A stretch of 15,338 nt of DNA from AWTP1-13 sp044868325 (GTDB lineage: Bacteria > Pseudomonadota > Alphaproteobacteria > Rhizobiales > Hyphomicrobiaceae). Location: positions 1-15,338 of the forward strand of contig JBIOWI010000414.1 of assembly GCA_044868325.1 (NCBI GenBank), read 5' to 3'. The notes under the pieces are model-generated. The model was given only the letters and a program-made list of their open reading frames with translations, did not search any database and had not been told where the DNA came from. Positions 6,749 through 15,270 of the stretch are shown piece after piece; the stretch's first letter is position 1; each line of letters starts with the position of its first letter. Made by a program: the position numbers and the translations under genes.

Positions 6749-7879
6749 ATGACGTTAACCCTGGCGTTTCGCAATCTGTTCCACGACCGCGTCCGCCTCG
6801 CTGTCACGCTGATCGGCATCCTGTTCTCCATCGTCCTGGTGGCGGTGCAGCTCGGGCTCTACCTGGGTGCCCGCGGCATGATCATCTCCATGATCGACCG
6901 TGCCGACGGCGACCTGTGGATCATGGCCTACGGCACCAAGAACTTCGAGGAGGCCCAGCCGATCCGCGCCCGCGAGCGCTACGTGGCGCTGTCGACGCCG
7001 GACGTGGTGAGCGCCACCCCGCTGGTCACCGCCTTCACCGACTGGCGCAAGCCCACCGGCGGCTCCACGCTGGTGGTTGTGATCGGCGCCGACGCCGAGG
7101 ACGGCGGCCTGCAGCCGTGGAACGTCGTCGAGGGCGACGTCTCTGGCCTCGGCGCCCGCGACGCGGTGATGATCGACAAGACCTACCTTGCCGAGCTCGG
7201 CGTGAACGGCGTGGGCGATACCGCGCAGATCGGCGCCTCGAGGGTGCGCGTGGCCGGTCTCACCGAGGGCATCCGCTCGTTCACCGTGACGCCGTTCGTG
7301 TTCACCACGCTCAACCGGGCGCGGCAGCTGATCGACATGCCGGCGGACAACATCACCTACACGCTGGTGAAGGTGCGGCCCGGGGCCGACGTGGAGGCGG
7401 TGCGCGAGACGATCCGCGCCAAGCTGCCCGCCGACAACGAGATCCTGACCAGGGCAGAGTTCCGCGAGCGCAGCCTCGGCCACTGGCTGTTCGCCACCGG
7501 CGCCGGCGTGGCGCTGCTGGGCGGCGCCATCCTGGGCCTGATCGTCGGCACCGTCATCGTCGCCCAGACGCTCTACTCCTCCACCAAGGACCATCTGCCC
7601 GAGTTCGCCACGTTGCGGGCGCTCGGCTCGTCGTCCGGGTACATCAACAAGGTGATCCTGATGCAGGCGGGCCTGTCGGCGCTGATCGGCTACGGGCTCG
7701 GCATGACCATCGCGCTCGCCATCGTGTACCTGAGCGAGCACACCGCGCTTCCCATCGTGATGTCGCCGGGCCTCGCGGCCCTGCTCCTGGCACTGACCTT
7801 CGTCATGTGTGCGGTCTCCGCGCTGTCAGCCATCGGCAAGGTCATGCGCATCGATCCAGTGATGGTGTTCAACCGATGA
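6749..7879 (+). CDS. ABC exporter permease, DevC/FtsX-like
   Basis: 376 aa from the ATG at 6749, behind GGAGGAACGAGG; an upstream in-frame ATG at 6689 lacks such a site. The topology is that of MacB/FtsX/DevC permeases: TM1 near 17-40, a large periplasmic domain of about 200 residues, then three TM segments near 248-275, 302-328 and 340-363. The cytoplasmic loop after TM2 (DHLPEFATLRALG, 281-293) is the conserved ATPase-contacting segment of this family, and the protein ends in the typical IDPVMVFNR. It belongs with heterocyst-glycolipid-type DevC permeases rather than LolCE, judged by the simple four-TM layout and the DevA/DevB partners downstream. It forms the inner-membrane part of a tripartite exporter. 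The stop overlaps the next start by ATGA, so translation is probably coupled. Confidence 0.88.
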   Translation: MTLTLAFRNLFHDRVRLAVTLIGILFSIVLVAVQLGLYLGARGMIISMIDRADGDLWIMAYGTKNFEEAQPIRARERYVALSTPDVVSATPLVTAFTDWRKPTGGSTLVVVIGADAEDGGLQPWNVVEGDVSGLGARDAVMIDKTYLAELGVNGVGDTAQIGASRVRVAGLTEGIRSFTVTPFVFTTLNRARQLIDMPADNITYTLVKVRPGADVEAVRETIRAKLPADNEILTRAEFRERSLGHWLFATGAGVALLGGAILGLIVGTVIVAQTLYSSTKDHLPEFATLRALGSSSGYINKVILMQAGLSALIGYGLGMTIALAIVYLSEHTALPIVMSPGLAALLLALTFVMCAVSALSAIGKVMRIDPVMVFNR

Positions 7880-8679
7880 CTGCTGCAGTCACCAAGAGCG
7901 AGACTCCGACGGCCGACGCGGCGACCTCCGCCCCGAAGGTCATGCTGGAGGCCCGCGATATCGTGAAGGACTTGGGGACGGGCGCCGGCAAGGTGCGCGC
8001 CCTCAAGGGCGTCAGCCTCGCGCTGAACGCCGGCGAGCTGACGCTCCTGATGGGCCCCTCGGGAAGCGGCAAGACCACGCTCCTGTCGATCCTGGGTTGC
8101 ATCCTGACGCCGACCTCGGGCACGCTGTCGGTGGGGGGGAATTCCACGGCCGGCCTCTCGCCGGAAGCGCTGGCCAACCTGCGCCGCAGTCACGTCGGCT
8201 TCATCTTCCAGTCCTACAACCTGTTCCCCACGCTGACGGCGGAGGAGAACGTGCGCCTCGCCCTCGACGTGCGCGGCAACCGCGGCTCCGATGCCATCGT
8301 GGCGGCCCAGCGGGCGCTGCATAAGGTGGGGCTGCGCCACAAGCTCAAGTCGTACCCCGGCAACCTGTCGGGCGGCGAGCAGCAGCGCGTGGCCGTGGCG
8401 CGCTCGCTGGTGGGTTCGCCTTCCGTCATCCTCGCCGACGAGCCGACGGCCGCGCTCGACAGCGAGAACGGCGTAGCCGTTATGTCCTTGTTAAGCCAGA
8501 TCGCCAAGGATCGCAGCCGCGCCGTCCTGGCCGTCACCCACGACCCGCGCACAGTGCCTTACGCCGACCGCATTCTGCGCATTGAAGACGGCCTGATCGT
8601 AGGCGAGGAGCGCCGCGCCGAGGGTGTCGAGACGGTCCACGAGCTGGCGCGCACAAGAAAGAGGAAGGCAAATGCCTAA
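7876..8679 (+). CDS. ABC exporter ATP-binding protein, DevA/MacB/LolD-like
   Basis: 267 aa starting at the ATG that overlaps the permease stop. All nucleotide-binding motifs are intact: Walker A GPSGSGKT (60-67), Q-loop Gln112 in FQSYNLFPTLT, signature LSGGEQQ (164-170), Walker B ILADEP (185-190) with Glu189, and the switch His222 in VTHDPR. The FQSYNL sequence and the TPTSG loop are typical of the MacB/LolD/DevA group. A Thr/Ala-rich extension of about 20 residues precedes the fold, and a basic tail of some 20 residues follows it. It energises the permease encoded just upstream. The final 8 bases overlap the adaptor gene. Confidence 0.92.
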   Translation: MTAAVTKSETPTADAATSAPKVMLEARDIVKDLGTGAGKVRALKGVSLALNAGELTLLMGPSGSGKTTLLSILGCILTPTSGTLSVGGNSTAGLSPEALANLRRSHVGFIFQSYNLFPTLTAEENVRLALDVRGNRGSDAIVAAQRALHKVGLRHKLKSYPGNLSGGEQQRVAVARSLVGSPSVILADEPTAALDSENGVAVMSLLSQIAKDRSRAVLAVTHDPRTVPYADRILRIEDGLIVGEERRAEGVETVHELARTRKRKANA

Positions 8680-9829
8680 GGCCGACTCTTCCCTCACCAT
8701 GCTTGTCGTTGCCGCCGGCCTGGCGCTCGGTATCGGCTACTACGTGCCCCAGATCCTGAGCCAGAAGCCGACGCCCGCCTACGCGGCCAAGGCGGAGGAG
8801 ACGCCGAAGGCGGCACAGGTACAGGCCCAGGTACAGGCCCAGACACCGGCGCCCGCACCGCAGCGCCCGGTGTGGGCGACCTCGGCGCCGGGGCGGGTGG
8901 AGCCCGCCGGCGGCGAGATCCGCATGTCCGCCCAGGTGCCCGGCCGCGTGACCGAGGTGCTGGTGGGCATAAACGACAAGGTGGCCGCCGGCGACCTTCT
9001 GATCCGCCTGGCCGACGACGACCTCGCGGCCCGCGTCAACGCCGCCCGCGCCGAGGTGGCCGTGCGCAAGCGCGACCGCGACAACGAGTCGGTGAACAAG
9101 GCGGCCCAGGACCGCCGCGCCGCCGAGGACAGGCTCGCCGACGCCGAGCAGAAGCTCAGCTTCGCCCGCGAGGACCTCGACCGAGCCCTGAAGCTCAAGC
9201 GCACCGGCGCGACGGGCTCGGCCACCGAGGTCGACAAGGCGCGCGAGGCGGCGGCGAAGGCCGGCGACCAGGTGGAGCAGGCGCGCACCAACCTGCGCAA
9301 GGTCATGAGCAACGACGCGCCGGCGCCGACCCGGCTGGAGGCGGCGCTCGCCGCCGCCCGCGCCGAGCTGTCGCTGGCTGAGGCGGCGCTGGAGCGCACG
9401 CGCATCCGTGCACCCTCCAACGGCTCGATCCTGCAGATCAACGCCAGGGTGGGCGAGACGGTGGCGCCGTCGCCGGAGAACCTGCTGGTGGTGCTGGGCG
9501 ATGTCACCTCGCTGCGGGTGCGGGCGGAGTTCGAGGAGCGCGACATCGGCAAAGTGCGCGTCGGCCAGGGCGCAGTGGTGCGCTCCGACGCCTTCCCGGG
9601 CAAGGACTTCGAGGGCAGCGTCTCCTCCCTGGCCCGCTCGCTCGGCCCGAGCAGGCTTGGCCAGCGCGGCCCCCGCCGCCCGACCGACATCGACGTGCTG
9701 GAGGTGATCATCGACCTCAGCGGCCAGCCGCCGCTGCTCCCCGGCATGCGGGTGGATGTATTCCTCAAGGCAGACGCCTCCGCCGCCCCGTCGGCCACGG
9801 CGGTGCCGATGCAGGCGAAGCGGACGTAG
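8672..9829 (+). CDS. periplasmic adaptor (HlyD/DevB-family membrane fusion protein)
   Basis: 385 aa from the ATG at 8672 with GAGGAAGG upstream, overlapping the ATPase gene. One N-terminal membrane anchor (about 8-26) is followed by an Ala/Gln/Pro-rich linker that contains QVQAQVQAQ (49-57). The first half of the lipoyl-like domain is near 70-115 (SAPGRVEP to GDLLIRLADDDL). A long alpha-helical hairpin rich in Ala, Arg, Asp and Glu covers about 118-242, then the second lipoyl half (IRAPSNGSILQINARVGE, 245-262) and a beta-barrel (about 277-345). This is the order seen in DevB-type adaptors. It should bridge the inner-membrane ABC pump to a TolC-like outer-membrane channel, which must be encoded elsewhere because none is present here. 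Confidence 0.88.
   Translation: MPKADSSLTMLVVAAGLALGIGYYVPQILSQKPTPAYAAKAEETPKAAQVQAQVQAQTPAPAPQRPVWATSAPGRVEPAGGEIRMSAQVPGRVTEVLVGINDKVAAGDLLIRLADDDLAARVNAARAEVAVRKRDRDNESVNKAAQDRRAAEDRLADAEQKLSFAREDLDRALKLKRTGATGSATEVDKAREAAAKAGDQVEQARTNLRKVMSNDAPAPTRLEAALAAARAELSLAEAALERTRIRAPSNGSILQINARVGETVAPSPENLLVVLGDVTSLRVRAEFEERDIGKVRVGQGAVVRSDAFPGKDFEGSVSSLARSLGPSRLGQRGPRRPTDIDVLEVIIDLSGQPPLLPGMRVDVFLKADASAAPSATAVPMQAKRT
8816..8842 (+). repeat. in-frame 12-bp tandem repeat in the adaptor gene
   Basis: The unit CAGGTACAGGCC is repeated exactly twice plus three bases of a third copy. It encodes Gln-Val-Gln-Ala repeats in the flexible linker after the membrane anchor. As a multiple of three it can expand or contract by slippage without breaking the frame. 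Confidence 0.7.
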
Positions 9830-9834
9830 AGGAC

Positions 9835-9951
9835 GTAGGGTGCAATAGGGCGTCAGCCCGTATTGCACCGATCCGCACTCCTCCATTGGCACCGATCCGC
9901 TCCGCCCAGTCGGAAAATCGGTGCAATGCGCTTTCGCTTATTGCACCCTAC
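9835..9951. repeat. REPIN-like pair of inverted REP palindromes
   Basis: Two imperfect hairpins face each other. The left one pairs GGTGCAATA (9839-9847) with TATTGCACC (9861-9869) and has an inner GGGC/GCCC stem. The right one pairs GGTGCAAT (9920-9927) with ATTGCACC (9940-9947) with an inner GCG/CGC stem. The outer ends are inverted copies of GTAGGGTGCAATA (9835-9847 and 9939-9951). An 11-bp direct repeat, CACCGATCCGC, occurs at 9866-9876 and 9890-9900. Two REPs in inverted order are the definition of a REPIN. It occupies the whole gap between the convergent adaptor and ispDF genes and may also act as a transcript end for both. Confidence 0.75.
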
Positions 9952-11138
9952 GATTCACTCAGCGCCACCGTCGCCGTTGCCAACGCCGCGATGCCTTCGC
10001 TGCGGCCGGTGAAGCCCAGACCCTCCGTGGTCGTGGCCTTCACGGCGACGCGGCCCACGTCGATGGCGAGAATCTCGGCAACGCGGGCGCGCATGGCATC
10101 GCGGTGCGGGGCGATCCTCGGCGCCTCGCACAGGAGCGTCACGTCCACGTTGTTAATGGCGCCGCCGCGGGAGCGCACGCGGCAGGCGGCGTCGGCCAGG
10201 AACAGGTGCGAGGCGGCACCGCGCCACCTCGGATCGGTGTTGGGGAAATGCTGGCCGATGTCGCCGTCGCCGATGGCGCCCAGCAGCGCATCGGTGAGGG
10301 CGTGCAGGCCCACGTCGGCATCGGAGTGACCCTCCAGCGTGTGGCTGTGGGGAATGCGCACACCGCACAGCCAGACGTGATCGCCGGCCGTGAAGCGGTG
10401 CACGTCGAAACCCTGCCCCGTGCGTACCTCGGGGCGCACCCCGATTGCTGCCGGTGCGGCCCCGATCGCCCGGATTGCCCTGGCCAGGTCCTCAGTCGTC
10501 GTCAGCTTCACGTTGGCCTCGCCACCGTCCACCAGCGCCACGGGGATGTGGGCCCATTCGGCCACGGCGGCATCGTCGGTCAAGTCCTCTCGGCCGGCCG
10601 CCAAGGCCTGCTCGTGCGCTCTCAGGATCTCGTGGAAGTGGAACCCCTGCGGCGTCTGCGCCCGCCACAGGCCGGCACGGTCGAGCGTCGCCTCGATGCG
10701 CCCGCCGGGTCCGGCGCGCTTCAAGGTGTCGGCCAGCGGCACCGCGGCGATAGCGCCGGGGCCGCGCTGCAGGGCGGCGAGCACACAGTCCAAGATGTCG
10801 GCGGTCACGAACGGGCGGGCGGCGTCGTGGATCAGAACGCGAGAGGGGGACAAGGGCGCCAGCGCACGCAGCCCGTTCAGCACCGAGCGCTGCCGGGTGG
10901 CGCCGCCGAGGACCGGTGGCATCAACTTGGGATGACCGTCTCCGATGGCCTCCTCGTAGCGGGCGCGATCCTCTTCCGCGATCGCCACCACGGCCACATC
11001 GATCGCCGGATGATCGAGGAACATGCCGAGCGTGCGCGCCAGCACCGATGTGGCGCCGAGTTGCGCGTACTGCTTGGGCACAGGTCCGGCTGCCCGTGTG
11101 CCCCGTCCGGCGGCAACGATCAGTGCGGCGGTCGTCAC
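9948..11138 (-). CDS. ispDF: bifunctional IspD/IspF isoprenoid biosynthesis enzyme
   Basis: 396 aa from the GTG at 11138, chosen because AGGAG lies 6 bases upstream and the fold starts at once; a longer frame to 11267 adds an unlikely leader. The N-terminal half is 2-C-methyl-D-erythritol 4-phosphate cytidylyltransferase: LIVAAGRGTR with Arg15, PKQY with Lys22, HDAARPF with Asp105, and Lys211 in ANVKLTT. The C-terminal half is 2-C-methyl-D-erythritol 2,4-cyclodiphosphate synthase: GQGFDVHRF with metal ligands Asp245 and His247, LHALTDALLG with His279, and the KATTTEGLGFTGR motif. It catalyses two non-consecutive steps of the MEP pathway in the cytoplasm; IspE acts between them. The fusion is known from alphaproteobacteria and some epsilonproteobacteria. 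Its TAG stop lies within the tip of the neighbouring REPIN. It is divergent from dusB-ntrBC. Confidence 0.96.
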   Translation of the reverse strand: MTTAALIVAAGRGTRAAGPVPKQYAQLGATSVLARTLGMFLDHPAIDVAVVAIAEEDRARYEEAIGDGHPKLMPPVLGGATRQRSVLNGLRALAPLSPSRVLIHDAARPFVTADILDCVLAALQRGPGAIAAVPLADTLKRAGPGGRIEATLDRAGLWRAQTPQGFHFHEILRAHEQALAAGREDLTDDAAVAEWAHIPVALVDGGEANVKLTTTEDLARAIRAIGAAPAAIGVRPEVRTGQGFDVHRFTAGDHVWLCGVRIPHSHTLEGHSDADVGLHALTDALLGAIGDGDIGQHFPNTDPRWRGAASHLFLADAACRVRSRGGAINNVDVTLLCEAPRIAPHRDAMRARVAEILAIDVGRVAVKATTTEGLGFTGRSEGIAALATATVALSES

Positions 11139-11144
11139 GGCGGT

Positions 11145-11149
11145 CTCCT
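11145..11149 (-). promoter_or_regulatory. Shine-Dalgarno site fixing the GTG start of ispDF
   Basis: AGGAG on the minus strand lies 6 bases before GTG at 11138, the first codon of the cytidylyltransferase fold. It supports a GTG start in place of the ATG far upstream at 11267. Confidence 0.75.
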
Positions 11150-11171
11150 GCCTCCCATAGGCCGCAGACCT

Positions 11172-11187
11172 TGGCCCGGGTGCTGCA
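11172..11187 (+). promoter_or_regulatory. candidate sigma54 (-24/-12) promoter upstream of dusB-ntrBC
   Basis: TGGCCC-N5-CTGCA matches 9 of the 11 specified positions of TGGCAC-N5-TTGCA, and both the GG at -24 and the GC at -12 are correctly spaced. It would start a transcript near 11198, about 170 bases before dusB. No clear NtrC site pair was found at the expected upstream distance, which would fall inside ispDF. Confidence 0.3.
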
Positions 11188-11299
11188 TCCGAGGCAAGCC
11201 AGCCCTCGGCGAACGCCGGTTTCCCGGCATTCAGGATCGGTTTAGGCCTACCTCCTTGGCCTGTCACAGAGGTGCAGAACGGCCCAGCGTCTTTCAGGC

Positions 11300-11328
11300 T
11301 TGCGAAGGGTCTTGCACCAGGCTAGTCT
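11300..11328 (+). promoter_or_regulatory. candidate housekeeping promoter of dusB-ntrB-ntrC
   Basis: TTGCGA (11300-11305) and TAGTCT (11323-11328) are separated by exactly 17 bases and lie just before dusB, giving a leader of roughly 30 bases. The spacer holds TTGCACC, which resembles one half of an NtrC-type site (TGCACC), but a matching second half is poor. Confidence 0.35.
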
Positions 11329-11365
11329 GCACAAAAGAGAAGCAATGTAGAGAGTTGCCTAATTT

Positions 11366-12400
11366 ATGGGCAAATGCGCAACAGTTGACCGGGGTGCTCC
11401 GGGTGTCGGGCCAATCCGCATTGGCCCGCACGCCCTGCGCAGCTCTGTGCTGCTTGCGCCCATGTCGGGCGTCACCGACCTGCCCTTCCGTCGGCTGGCC
11501 TACGAGCTCGGCGCCGGGCTGGTGGTGACCGAGATGGTCGCCAGCGAGCACCTGGTGCGGGACCGTCACGGCGCTCGCGGCCGGGCGCTGGGAGCGGGCC
11601 TCGAGCCGCTCGTCGTGCAGCTCGCCGGCTGCGAGGCGCGGTGGATGGCGGAGGGCGCGCGCGTGGCCCAGGGTCTGGGGGCCGGGATCGTCGACATCAA
11701 CATGGGCTGCCCGGCCAGGGAGGTCACGGGCAAGCTGTCGGGCTCGGCTCTCATGCGCGATCTCGACCACGCCGTCGGCCTGATCGATGCCGTGATGAAG
11801 GCCGCCACCGTGCCTGTCACCCTCAAGATGCGGCTCGGCTGGGACGATGCCACCCGCAACGCGCCGGAGTTGGCGCGGCGGGCCGAGGCGGCGGGAGTGG
11901 CGCTCATCACGGTGCACGGCCGCACCCGCTGCCAGCACTTCAAGGGCACCGCCGATTGGGCCTTCGTGCGCAAGGTCAGCGAGGCGGTGCGCATTCCCGT
12001 GGTGGTCAACGGCGACATCCTCGATGTCGCCAGCGCGCGCGCCGCGCTCACAGCCTCGGGCGCGAGCGGGGTTATGGTCGGTCGCGGCGCCTACGGCGCG
12101 CCGTGGCTGCCGTCGCGCATCGCCACAGCGATCGCCTCGGGCCACGACCCCGGACCGCCGACGCTCGCGCGCCAGCGCGATGTCGCCCTCGGCCATCTGG
12201 AGGCCATGATCGCGCACGACGGCCCCGTGCACGGACTGCGCACCGCACGCAAGCACATCGGCTGGTATCTCGCATCCAGCGGCCGGCCGGAAGCGACCGT
12301 GAAGGCCTGGCGCCGGCACCTGTGCACCAGCGAGGACGCCCGCGAGGTGCGCGCGGGCCTCGCACGGTTCTACGACGAGGCCCTGGAGGCGGCGGCATGA
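11366..12400 (+). CDS. dusB: tRNA-dihydrouridine synthase DusB (NifR3)
   Basis: 344 aa, usual for the family. A TIM-barrel flavoenzyme that reduces specific uridines of the tRNA D-loop using FMN and NADPH. Visible motifs: LLAPMSGVTDLPFR (29-42), the catalytic Cys115 in NMGCPAREVTGKLSGSALM, Lys154 in LKMRLGW, HGRTRCQ (184-190) and the flavin phosphate-binding VNGDI plus MVGRGAYG. The C-terminal helical domain with RKHIGWYL is present. The ATG at 11366 is the first in frame, but a GTG at 11405 would also give a normal N-terminus. It is the first gene of the classical nifR3-ntrB-ntrC operon and its TGA overlaps the ntrB ATG (ATGA), so the nitrogen-control genes are translationally coupled to a tRNA-modification gene. 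Confidence 0.95.
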   Translation: MGKCATVDRGAPGVGPIRIGPHALRSSVLLAPMSGVTDLPFRRLAYELGAGLVVTEMVASEHLVRDRHGARGRALGAGLEPLVVQLAGCEARWMAEGARVAQGLGAGIVDINMGCPAREVTGKLSGSALMRDLDHAVGLIDAVMKAATVPVTLKMRLGWDDATRNAPELARRAEAAGVALITVHGRTRCQHFKGTADWAFVRKVSEAVRIPVVVNGDILDVASARAALTASGASGVMVGRGAYGAPWLPSRIATAIASGHDPGPPTLARQRDVALGHLEAMIAHDGPVHGLRTARKHIGWYLASSGRPEATVKAWRRHLCTSEDAREVRAGLARFYDEALEAAA

Positions 12401-13533
12401 GCGCGGACGCGGCCCGCAGCGAGCGCGGCGGCGCGAGCGCGCGCCGGCACATCGAGTACGACCTGCTGCTCGCCGCCCTGCCGCATCCCATCCTGGTGCT
12501 GGGCGACGACGACCGCGTGCTCTATGCCAACGCCGCCGCGGAATCGTTCTTCTCGCTCAGCCAGGGCGTGCTCAAGCGCCAGACGCTGCCCGACATCATC
12601 GCCTTCTCCAGCCCGTTGAGCGCGCTGGTCGGCCAGGTGCGGCGCACAGGCGCCACGGTCAACGAGTACTCGATCGAGGTGGGCCTGCCGCGCAGCGCCA
12701 CCCACAAGCTGGTCGATGTCCACGCGGGCGCCATCCCCGAGCAGCCCGGCCTCATCGTGCTGATGCTGCAGCAACGCTCCATGGCGCAGATGATCGAGCG
12801 CCAGCTGACCCACCGGGCCGCCGCCCGGTCCGTCTCCGGGCTCGCCTCCGTGCTGGCGCACGAGATCAAGAACCCGCTCTCCGGCATCCGCGGCGCGGCC
12901 CAGCTCCTGGAGCCCGGCCTCAAGGAGGACGACCGCGCCCTCACCCAGCTCATCTGCGCGGAGACCGACCGCATCCGCAACCTGGTGGACCGCATGGAGG
13001 TGTTCGGCGACGAGCGCCCCCTCGGCACCGAGCCCGTCAACATCCACCAGGTCCTCGACCACGTGAAGCGCCTCGCCGAGACCGGTTTCCTCGGCAACGC
13101 TCGCATCGGCGTGGAGTTCGACCCCTCGCTGCCCCCCGTTCCTGGCAACCGCGACAAGCTCATCCAGGCGTTCCTAAACCTCGTCAAGAACGCCGCGGAG
13201 GCCATCGCCGAGGGCCGCGAGGCTGGCCGCATCGTGCTGCGCACAGCGTTCCGGCCGGGCATGCGGCTGGCCGTCCCCGGCACCGGCGCGCGCGTCTCCC
13301 TGCCCTTGATGATCGAGGTGGAGGACAACGGCCCCGGTGTCTCCGACCAGCTTAAGCCTCACTTGTTCGACCCGTTTGTGACAACGAAGCGCACTGGAAG
13401 CGGCCTGGGTCTTGCATTGGTCGCCAAGATCATTGGCGACCATGGGGGCGTCATCGAGTGCGAGTCGGTGCCCAAGCACACGGTCTTTCGTGTGCTGCTA
13501 CCGCTGCAAGACGGACGGTCGCCGCAGCATTGA
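12397..13533 (+). CDS. ntrB: nitrogen regulation sensor histidine kinase NtrB (GlnL)
   Basis: 378 aa, soluble, no membrane segment. An N-terminal PAS domain spans about 20-130. The dimerisation and phosphoacceptor helix carries His155 in VLAHEIKNPLSGIRGAAQLLE, the typical NtrB H-box. The catalytic domain has the N-box with Asn265 (LNLVKNAAEAI), the G1 box DNGPGV (310-315), the F-box FDPFVTTK and the G2 box GSGLGLAL. In this family PII protein (GlnB), responding to glutamine and 2-oxoglutarate, switches the enzyme from kinase to phosphatase toward NtrC. The PII-interacting ATP domain is intact. It starts within the dusB stop and ends 14 bp before ntrC. Confidence 0.96.
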   Translation: MSADAARSERGGASARRHIEYDLLLAALPHPILVLGDDDRVLYANAAAESFFSLSQGVLKRQTLPDIIAFSSPLSALVGQVRRTGATVNEYSIEVGLPRSATHKLVDVHAGAIPEQPGLIVLMLQQRSMAQMIERQLTHRAAARSVSGLASVLAHEIKNPLSGIRGAAQLLEPGLKEDDRALTQLICAETDRIRNLVDRMEVFGDERPLGTEPVNIHQVLDHVKRLAETGFLGNARIGVEFDPSLPPVPGNRDKLIQAFLNLVKNAAEAIAEGREAGRIVLRTAFRPGMRLAVPGTGARVSLPLMIEVEDNGPGVSDQLKPHLFDPFVTTKRTGSGLGLALVAKIIGDHGGVIECESVPKHTVFRVLLPLQDGRSPQH

Positions 13534-13547
13534 GCAAGGAAAAGGGC

Positions 13548-14993
<1,446 letters not shown>

Positions 14994-15007
14994 GGCGCCG
15001 CGCGGCT

Positions 15008-15063
15008 CCCTCTCCCCGCGCAACGCCAACCTCGCCATACGTTCCATCAGCGCGGGGAGAGGG
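15008..15063. repeat. 13-bp inverted repeat of REP-like type after ntrC
   Basis: CCCTCTCCCCGCG (15008-15020) and CGCGGGGAGAGGG (15051-15063) are exact reverse complements around a 30-base loop, beginning 15 bases after the ntrC stop. The right arm continues as CTGGGGTGAGGGGC, a string common in dispersed intergenic palindromes of many proteobacteria. A small GGAGC-TT-GCTCC hairpin follows at 15079-15090. It may stop or stabilise the ntrC transcript, but has no T-run. Confidence 0.7.
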
Positions 15064-15192
15064 CTGGGGTGAGGGGCTGGAGCTTGCTCCGACGTCTGTA
15101 GGAACTGCCGCCACACCCTGCGCTCCCGGGCTTACCCATGGCCCCGACCCATAACGGTGCCTCGAATTCAGTGCGCTATCGGCATTTTCATG

Positions 15193-15221
15193 TTGACATC
15201 GTTGCGATAATAGGCTCTATT
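15193..15221 (+). promoter_or_regulatory. candidate sigma70 promoter with consensus -35
   Basis: TTGACA (15193-15198), a full consensus -35, is followed after exactly 17 bases by TCTATT (15216-15221), which matches 4 of 6 positions of TATAAT. The whole patch is AT-rich in a GC-rich background. TATTGTA occurs twice, at 15218-15224 and 15237-15243. Transcription would begin near 15228 and run out of the window. Confidence 0.5.
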
Positions 15222-15258
15222 GTAGTTAATATGCTGTATTGTACCAATGCGGCGCTGA

Positions 15259-15270
15259 CCGTCATGACGG
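15259..15270. repeat. 12-bp perfect palindrome downstream of the promoter candidate
   Basis: CCGTCATGACGG is fully self-complementary and sits about 30-40 bases after the predicted transcription start, where a repressor site would block elongation or initiation. No cognate regulator is visible in the window. Confidence 0.4.

Noticed and set aside
11215..11228. GCCGG-TTTC-CCGGC hairpin upstream of dusB as an attenuator
   Set aside because: A 5-bp stem is expected by chance in this composition, and no alternative partner or T-run follows.
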